A stretch of DNA of 20,547 nucleotides from Piscibacillus sp052246295 (lineage in GTDB: Bacteria; Bacillota; Bacilli; Bacillales; Alkalibacillaceae): assembly GCA_052246295.1 (NCBI GenBank), contig JBQQCO010000034.1; one strand, 5' to 3'. Positions 1 to 7,431 of this stretch are shown one piece after another; the first letter of the stretch is position 1; each line of letters starts with the position of its first letter. Made by a program: the position numbers and the translations under genes. The notes beneath the pieces were generated by a model. That model saw nothing but the letters and a program-made list of their open reading frames with translations, had not been told where the DNA came from and ran no database searches.

Positions 1-126
1 AAAGATGCAAAATGCCTGGAACGCATCACCTTGATACATTGTGAACATAAGGGTAAGCCGTATGCCTTAATAGGGCACGTACGGTTTGATAAGGGGGAAG
101 CTACGAAAGTAGTTTCCCTACTTTAT
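1..126 (+). mobile_element. 3' end of a group II intron (domains V and VI)
   Basis: Positions 55-87 fold as a group II domain V: the stem opens with AAGCCGTAT, carries the AGC catalytic triad at 56-58, and closes with GTACGGTTT after a small bulge. Positions about 94-118 form domain VI: a ten-pair stem (GGGAAGCTAC with GTAGTTTCCC) capped by a GAAA tetraloop. A120 is a plausible branch-point adenosine, six bases before a 3' end at ..TTTAT (126), which fits the AY rule for group II 3' ends. The reverse transcriptase that normally lies upstream is outside the window. The 3' exon starts at TCGATAG, exactly the start of a 21-bp repeat unit. The intron call is solid by motif; the exact splice boundary is inferred to within a base or two. 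Confidence 0.8.
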
Positions 127-419
127 TCGATAGAAACCGGTTAAATGTCGATAGAGAGGTTTGTTTTATCGATAGGGAGCGCGTGAATGTCGATAGAGAA
201 GCTTGTTTTATCGATTGGGAACACGCGAAAGTCGATAGAGAAGCTTGTTTTATCGATTGGGAGCACATGAATGTCGATAGAGAGTTTGTTTTATCGATAG
301 GGAGCGGGTGAATGTCGATAGAGAAGCTCGTTTTATCGATAGAGAGCACAGAATTATCGTTAGGAGCATCCCGAATGTCGAATTGCGGCGCAGAATTGTT
401 GATAGAGCACTTTCATTTT
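127..419. repeat. Array of about fourteen 21-bp tandem repeats
   Basis: TCGATAG-like unit starts fall at 127, 148, 169, 190, 211, 232, 253, 274, 294, 315, 336, 357, 378 and 399, so every spacing is 21 except one of 20. Two unit types mostly alternate: type A reads TCGATAGAGAAGCTTGTTTT, and type B starts TCGATTGGGAGCACG and ends near GAATG. This gives a 42-bp higher order. The last three units are degenerate. Because 21 is a multiple of three, both strands carry long open frames of seven-residue repeats, which are best read as by-products. Neighbours are the group II intron end on the left and the proC promoter on the right. Function is unknown. Confidence 0.9.
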
Positions 420-490
420 TCGGAAAAAACCTTTCGCAACCGCCTTGATATGACAAAATTGTTTTTCAAGTTTGAACATATTAGTAACAC

Positions 491-519
491 TTGGCAATTG
501 GGTACAATAAAGGTATGAT
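491..519 (+). promoter_or_regulatory. proC promoter (sigma-A type)
   Basis: A -35 box TTGGCA (491-496) and a -10 box TATGAT (514-519) are separated by exactly 17 bases. They lie about 40 bases upstream of the proC start, giving a short leader. This is the best-matching promoter in the otherwise gene-free stretch after the repeat array. Confidence 0.6.
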
Positions 520-559
520 ATCAATTAAAACTTAAATCAATTCGAAAGGGGTGTGTGGC

Positions 560-1351
560 ATGGCAATCCGTACCATAGGGTTTATCGGGTGTGGGAAAAT
601 GGCACAATCAATTATTAACGGCATGATTACTTATGGTGGTTATTCGCCCGAACAGGTCAAAGCAACAGCCGTTACAGATAAGACGATTAATTATGTAACG
701 GACCGATTTGGCATTGAAATGGGTCATGATAACAAAAAGATAGCGGCTGAAAGCGATGTGTTATATTTAGCTGTTAAGCCATATGTTTATCCTGATGTTA
801 TCGAAGAAGTGCGCTCGCATGTTCGTGAAGACACGATTATCGTCACGATTGCAGTCGGCGTTACGCTTAAAGAGATGGTTAATTTGTTCTCATCAGAAAC
901 GAAAGTGGTGCGAACAATGCCCAACACACCTTCTTTCGTTGGTGAAGGTATGACAGCGTATTGTCCAAACGATAACTTAACGGATCAAGAGTTAGAAGAC
1001 TTGCATAAGCTATTTTCGAGTTATGGAAAGGCTGAGATGGTAAAAGAGGACATGATGAATGCTGTTACTGCTGTTAGTGGGTCATCGCCAGCTTACGTTT
1101 ATGTATTCATCGAAGCGATGGCTGATGGTGCAGTCAAACAAGGGATTCCAAGAGAATTAGCTTACGAGCTCGCGACACAAGCCGTTTATGGTGCTGCCAA
1201 AATGGTGATGGAAACGGGGCTTCATCCTGGCGAGTTAAAAGATCATGTGACAACACCAAATGGCACCACCATCCGCGCATTGGCTTCGTTAGAAAAAGAC
1301 GGGTTTAGAGGGTCCGTTATTAAAGCGATCGACTCATGTTTTAAAGACTAA
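560..1351 (+). CDS. proC: Pyrroline-5-carboxylate reductase
   Basis: Catalyses the last step of proline synthesis in the cytoplasm, reducing pyrroline-5-carboxylate to L-proline with NAD(P)H. The protein has 263 residues, normal for the family. The N-terminus carries the Rossmann dinucleotide motif GFIGCGKMA. The middle has the TMPNTP segment. The C-terminus has SGSSPAYVYVFIEA and the P5CR signature region HVTTPNGTTIRALASLE. I chose ATG 560 over the in-frame GTG at 551 because GAAAGGGG (about 544-551) is then a ribosome site with sensible spacing. The gene appears monocistronic, with its own promoter and a hairpin terminator straight after the stop. In halophilic bacilli proline can serve as a compatible solute, but nothing here shows that role directly. 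Confidence 0.95.
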   Translation: MAIRTIGFIGCGKMAQSIINGMITYGGYSPEQVKATAVTDKTINYVTDRFGIEMGHDNKKIAAESDVLYLAVKPYVYPDVIEEVRSHVREDTIIVTIAVGVTLKEMVNLFSSETKVVRTMPNTPSFVGEGMTAYCPNDNLTDQELEDLHKLFSSYGKAEMVKEDMMNAVTAVSGSSPAYVYVFIEAMADGAVKQGIPRELAYELATQAVYGAAKMVMETGLHPGELKDHVTTPNGTTIRALASLEKDGFRGSVIKAIDSCFKD

Positions 1352-1355
1352 TGAT

Positions 1356-1391
1356 AATCCCTAAGGCTCTAACCTTAGGGATTTAGTGTTT
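1356..1391 (+). terminator. Rho-independent terminator after proC
   Basis: An 11-pair perfect stem, AATCCCTAAGG (1356-1366) with CCTTAGGGATT (1373-1383), has a six-base loop and is followed by TAGTGTTTTT. It overlaps the stop codon of the convergent amidohydrolase gene, so it may act in both directions, though the U-rich tract is better on the + strand. Confidence 0.8.
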
Positions 1392-2466
1392 TTAAGACCG
1401 TTTGAGTCATCACTTCAACAGCCTTAGGTATCGCATTATAATCGAATGTCATGTCAGGATGATGTAGTCCAGGTTTGAGGTCACAGCCGATACCTAACAT
1501 TGTCGCTTTTAAATGAGGCCTTTTAATCGTATAAAAATGAAAATCATCTCCGCCCGTTGTCACGATAGGTTCACTTAAAGCAGTCTCGCCAACAGCTACT
1601 TTAATCCCTTCGCTCATTAGCTCAATCGCTTCATCATTCGTCACTGAAGCGGCTACGTTAGCTCCAAGCGCCAACTTAATATCGACCCCATGAAAATTAG
1701 CAACTGACTTAGTAGCATCCTGTAATTGTTGATATAGTTCATCCATCGCTTCATTCGTTTGAGCCCTTATATCAACAGAAAACGTCGCACTTCCAGGAAT
1801 GATATTCACGTTTTTCCCGCCTGCTTCAAATTGGGTCATCTTAATCGAATGCGGAATCATCGGATTTACTCGCATATTCCTAATTAAATTATTCAAATCT
1901 GTTGCCACATTAATCGCATTAGCATTTAAATGCGGACGAGCCCCATGAGCATCATCACCTTGAATCGCCCCGTGAACAAACCGTGCAGCCCCGTGCTTAA
2001 TAACAGGAGAAAACTCGCCACTTGCTAATTCTTCAGCTGGCCTCAAGTGCATACCGTACAAATAATCAACATCATCAACTAACCCTTTTTCAACAAATGT
2101 TAATGCGCCGTCACCTTTTTCCTCAGCAGGCTGAAATAAGAATCGAACTGTCCCGTCAAAATCCTTATTTTTCAAAGACAATAACGTCCCTAATGCAATC
2201 GTCATATGAGCGTCATGACCACAAGAATGATTGGCTTTGAATTCGCCATCAACACGTTGCCACAACGCATCCATGTCAGCTCTAACAGCTACAATAGGTT
2301 TTCCTGAGCCGATTTCAGCGACTAACCCTGGTATATCTGTAAATGTTTGTACTTGAACGCCTTCAGATTCTAATAGACCTTTTATATAATTTGTGGTTTC
2401 AAACTCTTCCCAGCTTATTTCAGCATGTGTATGTAAGTGATTAAAAATATCCTGGATTGTTGTCAT
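1375..2466 (-). CDS. M20-family amidohydrolase (AmhX / aminoacylase-like)
   Basis: A zinc-dependent amidohydrolase of peptidase family M20 (aminoacylase/IAA-amino acid hydrolase branch), 363 residues, which likely cleaves an N-acyl or amide bond in a small cytoplasmic substrate. Visible motifs in order are RADMDALW, CGHDAHM (metal ligands), QPAEEKGDGA (catalytic Glu and metal Glu), the lid-domain segment around DDAHGARPH, GGDDFHFY, and LHHPDMTFD (last metal His). No signal peptide is present. RADMDALW followed by QR suggests the AmhX subgroup, but the substrate cannot be read from sequence. The ATG at 2466 is preceded by AAAGGAG. The gene faces proC and is divergent from the VanZ-like gene. 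A peptidoglycan-derived or acyl-amino-acid substrate is possible but unsupported. Confidence 0.85.
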   Translation of the reverse strand: MTTIQDIFNHLHTHAEISWEEFETTNYIKGLLESEGVQVQTFTDIPGLVAEIGSGKPIVAVRADMDALWQRVDGEFKANHSCGHDAHMTIALGTLLSLKNKDFDGTVRFLFQPAEEKGDGALTFVEKGLVDDVDYLYGMHLRPAEELASGEFSPVIKHGAARFVHGAIQGDDAHGARPHLNANAINVATDLNNLIRNMRVNPMIPHSIKMTQFEAGGKNVNIIPGSATFSVDIRAQTNEAMDELYQQLQDATKSVANFHGVDIKLALGANVAASVTNDEAIELMSEGIKVAVGETALSEPIVTTGGDDFHFYTIKRPHLKATMLGIGCDLKPGLHHPDMTFDYNAIPKAVEVMTQTVLKTLNP

Positions 2467-2521
2467 AGTTGAGTGTCTCCTTTACTGATTTTTTAAAAGA
2501 TTAGCACACTAAAGCATCTGT

Positions 2522-2550
2522 TTCAATATTTGAAAAAATTCTTTTATAAT
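2522..2550 (+). promoter_or_regulatory. Probable promoter of the VanZ-like gene
   Basis: A perfect TATAAT (2545-2550) lies 26 bases before the ATG. A weak -35 match, TTCAAT (2522-2527), is 17 bases upstream of it. The -10 is convincing and the -35 is not. Confidence 0.4.
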
Positions 2551-2576
2551 AGATTTTATGAGTGAGGGGGATCAAC

Positions 2577-3071
2577 ATGAAAGAATATGTTTGGTGGGCA
2601 TTACCGATGTCATGGCTTTTCGTCATCTTCGGTCTATCAAGTCAGTCATCAGTTGAACAAGAAATGGAGCCATTTCTATCAACCTATTTACCACTTAAAA
2701 AACTAGAACCATTCTTAAACAAAATAGAATTTATATATTATGATAGAGTGAGAAGTGTTGAAGCAATGGGACTCGAGTCTTTTGTAGAATTTCTATTTCG
2801 AAAGCTCGCTCACTTTGGCGTTTATTTCATATTAGCAGTGCTCATTTTTATTGCAGTACAAAAGACACTACAGTCATCTATCCATGTTCAAATTTTGATC
2901 ACCTACTTTCTGGTGATTCATTTTGCGATTTCAGATGAACTAAACCAAAGCTTTACGCCTGGCCGAACTCCTTATTATGGAGATGTGGTGATTGATGCGT
3001 TTGGGGGATTGGTTGGGGTTTTATGTATTTATTTATTGAAAGTATTTTTTAATAGTCTTAATAAAATTTGA
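2577..3071 (+). CDS. VanZ-like integral membrane protein
   Basis: A small membrane protein of 164 residues with the VanZ fold. There is an N-terminal membrane segment (WWALPMSWLFVIFGLSSQSS), then a soluble loop, then RKLAHFGVYFILAVLIF, a further hydrophobic segment, and the hallmark SDELNQSFTPGRTPYYGDVVIDAFGG followed by a C-terminal membrane helix. VanZ proteins are named for low-level teicoplanin resistance in enterococci, but most homologues have no known role. ATG 2577 was preferred to GTG 2562 because GAGGGGG (2564-2570) is then a ribosome site six bases away. No terminator is evident before the sugar-kinase gene 58 bases downstream, so some read-through into that operon is possible. There is no evidence of glycopeptide resistance genes nearby. 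Confidence 0.85.
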   Translation: MKEYVWWALPMSWLFVIFGLSSQSSVEQEMEPFLSTYLPLKKLEPFLNKIEFIYYDRVRSVEAMGLESFVEFLFRKLAHFGVYFILAVLIFIAVQKTLQSSIHVQILITYFLVIHFAISDELNQSFTPGRTPYYGDVVIDAFGGLVGVLCIYLLKVFFNSLNKI

Positions 3072-3129
3072 AACTTTATTTTAAAAATTATACCATTAAA
3101 TCAGCAATATTAGAAAGTGTGGTAATAAA

Positions 3130-4101
3130 ATGACGTATGTAATTGGTATTGATGGTGGTGGAACGAAAACTAAAGCTGTTTTATGTGACCAACATGGGCA
3201 AGTTTATGCTTCAATTTCTACTGGACCAAGTAACCCTAATACAGTTAATCAAATAGAGCTTAATCAGACTATTAATATGGTTTTTAAGGAATTAATGGAA
3301 GAAGCACCACAACAATTTAATGAATGTCATGTGTGTTTTGCTGGTATGTCTGGTATTGGTGAAGAAAAGAATTATAATCTTCTAGATGGTATATTTACAG
3401 ACGTATGCAACAAATACAAGATGGATTTTTATATGAATAATGATGCAATTAATGCACTTTATGCTGGTACCCTTGGTGAAGACGGTATAGTTCACATTTC
3501 AGGAACAGGATCAATTACCTTGTCTTTACATAATGGAGAAATGAATAGAGTGGGAGGATGGGGTTATTTATTTGATGATTTGGGAAGTGGATATGCAATA
3601 GGTAAAGACTGTTTAGCAGCTGTTTTTCATGATTATGATGGAAGAGCTATGCAAACGGGATTAACAAAGAAGGTTCTTAAACTATTTAATTGTAAAGAAG
3701 TAAGTGAACTTATTAAAGTTATTTATAATTCTGTTAATGCAAGATTGACTATTGCAAAGGTTAGTAGAGTAGCATTTGAATGTATTGATGAAGGAGATTT
3801 TGTTGCAACTCAAATTATACGAAATGCTTCTAGAGAGATTGCTCACTCTATCAATACTCTTATTGAAAAAAATGATAATAACCTTACAACACAGGTTGTG
3901 TTATCTGGTGGAATTTTTAACCGAGACGATATCATGATTCCATTTGTAAAAGAATATCTTGCAAGACCGGTAGCATTAAAAACGGTTCAAATTGAGCCAG
4001 TTTATGGAGCGGTAGTGGCCGCATTTAGAACAATAGGGGTTCGTTGTGATGAAAATTTTGAATGTACAATCAAAGCATACGAGGAGGGTAACAATGAATA
4101 G
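3130..4101 (+). CDS. murK: BadF/BadG-family amino-sugar kinase, probable MurNAc/GlcNAc kinase
   Basis: A 323-residue ATPase of the ASKHA superfamily (BadF/BadG/BcrA and N-acetylglucosamine kinase group). The phosphate-1 motif is GIDGGGTKTK (residues 6-15), a likely catalytic Asp lies in NNDA (residue 105), the phosphate-2 motif is SGTGS (124-128), and the adenosine motif is LSGGIFN near the C-terminus. The family includes MurK of Clostridium acetobutylicum, which phosphorylates both MurNAc and GlcNAc at the 6-position. Sharing a cluster with murQ, murR and namZ makes MurNAc the likely substrate here: sugars taken up by an ABC importer arrive unphosphorylated, so a kinase must feed MurQ. The ribosome site before ATG 3130 is weak. 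The last eight bases overlap the next gene. A plain GlcNAc or glucosamine kinase is the alternative. Confidence 0.82.
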   Translation: MTYVIGIDGGGTKTKAVLCDQHGQVYASISTGPSNPNTVNQIELNQTINMVFKELMEEAPQQFNECHVCFAGMSGIGEEKNYNLLDGIFTDVCNKYKMDFYMNNDAINALYAGTLGEDGIVHISGTGSITLSLHNGEMNRVGGWGYLFDDLGSGYAIGKDCLAAVFHDYDGRAMQTGLTKKVLKLFNCKEVSELIKVIYNSVNARLTIAKVSRVAFECIDEGDFVATQIIRNASREIAHSINTLIEKNDNNLTTQVVLSGGIFNRDDIMIPFVKEYLARPVALKTVQIEPVYGAVVAAFRTIGVRCDENFECTIKAYEEGNNE

Positions 4102-5131
4102 AATAGATAAGTTAATTGAAAATGCGATAGAAGATAACTTAATTCCAGGAGCCAATATACTCGTTTCAAAAAACGGACAAACTATCTATCGTAATAACTT
4201 CGGGTATAGAAGTATTGATCCTAACAAGCAACGTATGAAAGAAAATACGGTTTTTGACATAGCTTCTTTAACAAAAGTAGTAGCTACGTTACCTTCTATT
4301 CTTAAACTAATAGATTTAAATGAGATCACTCTTAATTCTCCAGTTGTAAAGTATTTACCTACATACATATATAAAGATACGACTATACAGAGTTTACTAA
4401 CCCACACATCAGGGTTACCTGCGCATAAACCGTATTTCTTAACCAATTCAAACAGAGATGACATAATACAGAACTTATTAAAAGAAGAAAGAATTTCACA
4501 ATTAAATGAAAAAGTAATTTATAGTGATTTAAACTACATTCTTTTATCGTTGATTATAGAAAAAGTATCAGACATGAACCTAAACAATTTTGCAGGTAAA
4601 TTCATTTTTGAACCTCTTAATATGAAACAGACTACGTTCTTACCTCAGTTAGCTAAAGAGTGTTTCGCGGCAACTGAGTTCGATTCTCGCAAGAATCAAT
4701 TTAAAGTAGGCGAAGTACATGATGAGAATGCGGAGGCTCTAGGTGGCATCAGTGGTCATGCAGGTTTGTTCTCTACTATTGAGGATTTAAGTACGTTTTG
4801 TAATATGGTAGAAAACGAGGGTGCCTATAATGGAACAAGAGTACTTTCGTCAAAAATTCTAAGAGAATCAAGAAGAGACTTAACTAAGTTTAGTGATCAG
4901 TCAAGAGGTTTGGGTTGGCAATTAAATCGTAATTTAGACTTACAATGTGGCCCTGCATTCTCAGAATATACTTATGGGCACACAGGTTTTACTGGTACTA
5001 GTTTGTTTTTTGAACCAACTCAATCATTGTTTGTAATTTTGTTAACAAACAGAGTGCACCTAGGTAGAGAAAAAAGTATAAGTCAACTGAGAAGGGATAT
5101 TCATAGTGAAATCATAAACTACCTAAAATAA
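4094..5131 (+). CDS. Serine beta-lactamase-fold hydrolase, probable cytoplasmic MurNAc-peptide amidase (YbbE/AmiE-like)
   Basis: A class C beta-lactamase/penicillin-binding-protein-like serine hydrolase of 345 residues. The nucleophile motif is SLTK (Ser58, Lys61), the second motif is Tyr143 in YSDLN, and the third is HTG (296-298) in GHTGFTG. GGISGHAGLFST is also typical of the YbbE/EstB group. In Bacillus subtilis, YbbE (AmiE), encoded beside namZ, murQ and murR, is a secreted amidase that removes peptides from MurNAc. Here the protein starts at ATG 4094 with GAGGAGGG just upstream and has no signal peptide, so it should act inside the cell. The gene overlaps murK by eight bases, a sign of translational coupling. 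Its exact bond specificity (amidase, esterase or peptidase) is inferred from context only. Confidence 0.75.
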   Translation: MNRIDKLIENAIEDNLIPGANILVSKNGQTIYRNNFGYRSIDPNKQRMKENTVFDIASLTKVVATLPSILKLIDLNEITLNSPVVKYLPTYIYKDTTIQSLLTHTSGLPAHKPYFLTNSNRDDIIQNLLKEERISQLNEKVIYSDLNYILLSLIIEKVSDMNLNNFAGKFIFEPLNMKQTTFLPQLAKECFAATEFDSRKNQFKVGEVHDENAEALGGISGHAGLFSTIEDLSTFCNMVENEGAYNGTRVLSSKILRESRRDLTKFSDQSRGLGWQLNRNLDLQCGPAFSEYTYGHTGFTGTSLFFEPTQSLFVILLTNRVHLGREKSISQLRRDIHSEIINYLK

Positions 5132-5154
5132 AATTTCAATTAATTAAAAAAATA

Positions 5155-5183
5155 TTGATATTTTATTTTATTTATTTTATTAT
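5155..5183 (+). promoter_or_regulatory. Promoter of the ABC importer genes
   Basis: A -35 box TTGATA (5155-5160) and a -10 box TATTAT (5178-5183) are separated by 17 bases, in a very AT-rich stretch just after the amidase gene. It would start transcripts near 5190 covering the binding protein, permeases, namZ and murQ, apart from any read-through from murK. Confidence 0.6.
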
Positions 5184-5186
5184 GTA

Positions 5187-5201
5187 CTTAAGCGCTTACA
5201 T
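5187..5201. promoter_or_regulatory. Probable cre (CcpA) operator at the importer promoter
   Basis: The sequence around TAAGCGCTTACAT contains the ten-base palindrome TAAGCGCTTA (5189-5198). Read on the - strand, ATGTAAGCGCTTAAG matches the cre consensus WTGNAANCGNWNNCW except at the last two positions. It lies immediately downstream of the -10 box, over the expected start point, where CcpA binding normally represses. This suggests carbon-catabolite repression of uptake. Confidence 0.5.
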
Positions 5202-5217
5202 AAAGAGGGGGAAAAGT

Positions 5218-6474
5218 ATGGGAAAGAAAATATTGTTAATGTTATCAAGCATTGTTTTGTTAACTGTATTGGTAGCATGTAGTGAAGAAGGGGACGGCAA
5301 AAATGAAATTGTGTTTAACACAATGGAATTAAGTCCAACGTTTGATGACTATATCAATGGAATGATTGAAGACTTTGAGGCGGAGAATCCTGACATTACA
5401 GTGAAGTGGGAAGATGTTCCTGCTGCACAAATTGAGGAAAAAACACTTACCGAAGCTTCAAGTGGAGATATGTCAGATGTTGTTAACTTAAACCCGCGTT
5501 TTACAAAGAAACTTGCAGACGTCGGGGCATTACTAGATATGGATGAAGCTGCAAGCGAATTTAAAAATTTATATCCTGAAGGTCTGTGGAACTCAGGTAA
5601 AGTGGATGGGGTTTCGTATGCAGTGCCTTGGTATTTCACAACTGGTGGTGTAATCTATAATACTGAAATTCTAGAACAAGCTGGCTTTTCAGAACCACCT
5701 GCCACTATTGAAGAAGCATGGGAAATGTCTGAAGTTATATATGAAGAAACTGGAGCTATAGCTGGTGGTTATACTACAACAGCTTGGCAAGATCTATGGG
5801 TATTATTCCCAACGTATGGTATTGATTTGGTTACTGAAGATGGAACGCAAGCGGCATTTAATACTGATAAAGCTCTAGAACTTCTGAAAGATCGTAAAGA
5901 ATACTATGATAAAGGTTTAATTCCAGATGACCTTTTATTAGATAATAGTCTTGCGAAAGAATGGTACGCGGATGAAAAAGCTGCATGGTGGGTATCAGGA
6001 CCACAGTTATTTAGACAGATTAAAGACTTAAACCCAGAAGTTTATGAAAAATCTAAAGCTGCTCCATTCTTTGTAGGAGACGCAAATAATGTTTATTCTG
6101 CTATTCAGAACTTAGTTGTTTCGGAGCAGAGTGACAACCCTGAAGCGGCAGTGAAGTTTGTAGAATTTATTACTAACAAGGAAAATCAACTAGAATTCTC
6201 AAAATTAGTACCTATTTTACCTACAAACTCAGAAGCAGCAGAGGACGAATATTTCTTATCTGGTGAGAACTCTGAAGATCCAGAAGAAAAAGGTCTATAC
6301 TATTCAGCTACAAATATCGATAAAGCAGTTGATATGGCACCACCAATCGGAAATGCTAATGAAATTAATACTATCTTAAACGAACAATATGTAGAAGTGC
6401 TTATTAACGATAAAGATCCACAGCAAGCTCTTGATGATGCTGAGGAACAAGTTAATAATTTATTAGCCGAATAA
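5218..6474 (+). CDS. Sugar ABC transporter substrate-binding lipoprotein (family 1)
   Basis: An extracellular solute-binding protein of the CUT1 (oligosaccharide) type, 418 residues, anchored to the outer face of the membrane. The N-terminus is a lipoprotein signal: MGKKILLML, a hydrophobic core, and the lipobox LVAC with Cys21 as the lipidated residue. The mature part has the usual family 1 features, including a long acidic surface. ATG 5218 is preceded by AGAGGGGG (5204-5211); the upstream in-frame extension lies in the promoter and is not coding. The neighbours are two CUT1 permeases and MurNAc catabolic genes, so the ligand is probably a MurNAc-containing sugar or muropeptide, for example MurNAc-GlcNAc. 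This is inference: CUT1 binding proteins cannot be assigned a ligand by eye. Confidence 0.88.
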   Translation: MGKKILLMLSSIVLLTVLVACSEEGDGKNEIVFNTMELSPTFDDYINGMIEDFEAENPDITVKWEDVPAAQIEEKTLTEASSGDMSDVVNLNPRFTKKLADVGALLDMDEAASEFKNLYPEGLWNSGKVDGVSYAVPWYFTTGGVIYNTEILEQAGFSEPPATIEEAWEMSEVIYEETGAIAGGYTTTAWQDLWVLFPTYGIDLVTEDGTQAAFNTDKALELLKDRKEYYDKGLIPDDLLLDNSLAKEWYADEKAAWWVSGPQLFRQIKDLNPEVYEKSKAAPFFVGDANNVYSAIQNLVVSEQSDNPEAAVKFVEFITNKENQLEFSKLVPILPTNSEAAEDEYFLSGENSEDPEEKGLYYSATNIDKAVDMAPPIGNANEINTILNEQYVEVLINDKDPQQALDDAEEQVNNLLAE

Positions 6475-6499
6475 TATATAACTAAAAAGGTTATTTGTA

Positions 6500-6542
6500 T
6501 TAGACTCTATATGAGTTTTTCTCATATAGAGTCTAAAATTTT
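6500..6542 (+). terminator. Strong intercistronic hairpin after the binding-protein gene
   Basis: A perfect 16-pair stem, TTAGACTCTATATGAG (6500-6515) with CTCATATAGAGTCTAA (6521-6536), encloses a TTTTT loop. It is followed only by AAAATTTT rather than a full U tract, so it is more likely an mRNA-stabilising or attenuating element than a complete terminator. Such hairpins after binding-protein genes usually leave more binding protein than permease. Confidence 0.7.
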
Positions 6543-6560
6543 AAATGAGGGAGGAGAACA

Positions 6561-7418
6561 ATGTATAAACAAAGGCATGCTTGGTTATTTCTATCGCCTG
6601 CAATGATTCTACTATTGGTGTTTAGTATCATCCCAATATTTTGGGTCATATATTTAAGTTTTACAGACTATAACGTTTTCACACCACCTGAATGGGTAGG
6701 AGCAGAAAATTATGCGAAGTTAATGGAAGACGGAAAGTTTTGGCAAGCTTTTCGTAATACTTTTTTATACTGGATAATGGTAACACCCGCTATTACAATT
6801 CTATCTTTGATATTAGCAGTTTTAGTTAATCAAAAATTAAGGGCTATAAAGGTTTATCGTCTTGCATTTTACTTCCCAGTATTAGTTTCTGTTGTAATAA
6901 CGGCATTATTATGGAAGTGGATGTTCGCAAGTGATGGTTTATTCAATTACATATTAGGAATATTGAACATTGGCCCAATTCCTTGGTTAACAAGTCCAAG
7001 CACGTCAATGATTAGTATTGCGATAGTTACAGTGTGGCAAGGTATTGGATATTTCATGATTATATATCTTGCAGCGCTTCAATCTATATCACCAGATCTA
7101 TACGAAGCGGCAGAATTAGATGGTGCAGGTTTTTGGAAAAAACACTTATCAATTACAGTTCCACTCCTAAAACCGATTATTTTCTTTGTAACAGTTATTT
7201 CTACTATGGGTGCATTTAAGGAATTTACATTAATGTTAGTAATGACTGATGGTGGTCCGTTAAACTCAACGACTACATTAGTATATTTAGTTTATAAAGA
7301 AGGTATCGAAAATATAAATATGGGGTATGCGAGTGCAATTGCAACTGTGTTATTTTTAATTATTCTTGTTATAACAATATTTAACATGTTATTACAAGAT
7401 ACAAAGGATGAGACGTAA
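6561..7418 (+). CDS. Sugar ABC transporter permease, MalF/UgpA type
   Basis: The first inner-membrane subunit of the CUT1 importer, 285 residues with about six membrane helices. It opens with HAWLFLSPAMILLLVFSIIP, the common first helix of this family. The cytoplasmic EAA loop that docks onto the ATPase reads EAAELDGAGFWKKHLSITVP. The ribosome site GAGGGAGGAG lies just before ATG 6561. It follows the binding-protein gene after the large hairpin and ends 13 bases before the start of the second permease. No ATPase is encoded in this operon, so the dimer must borrow one, most simply the MsmX-like protein encoded at 16506-17639. Confidence 0.92.
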   Translation: MYKQRHAWLFLSPAMILLLVFSIIPIFWVIYLSFTDYNVFTPPEWVGAENYAKLMEDGKFWQAFRNTFLYWIMVTPAITILSLILAVLVNQKLRAIKVYRLAFYFPVLVSVVITALLWKWMFASDGLFNYILGILNIGPIPWLTSPSTSMISIAIVTVWQGIGYFMIIYLAALQSISPDLYEAAELDGAGFWKKHLSITVPLLKPIIFFVTVISTMGAFKEFTLMLVMTDGGPLNSTTTLVYLVYKEGIENINMGYASAIATVLFLIILVITIFNMLLQDTKDET

Positions 7419-7431
7419 GGAGGGATTATAT

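Noticed and set aside
1..144. Open + strand frame running from the left edge to a stop at 142-144
   Set aside because: It passes through the intron domain V and VI hairpins and into the repeat array. The RNA structure explains the sequence better than a coding reading.
127..419. CRISPR array
   Set aside because: The units are directly tandem, with no unique spacers and no cas genes nearby.
101..456. Long open frames of seven-residue repeats on both strands in the left array
   Set aside because: They arise because the 21-bp repeat period is a multiple of three. They lack ribosome sites, and the same motif appears in several frames.
2562..3071. Glycopeptide-resistance role for the VanZ-like gene
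   Set aside because: No vanH, vanA, vanX or vanS/R genes are near, and most VanZ-family members are unrelated to resistance.
5155..5217. N-terminal extension of the binding lipoprotein from an upstream TTG
   Set aside because: The stretch holds the -35, -10 and cre-like elements, and the lipoprotein signal begins properly at ATG 5218 with a good ribosome site.
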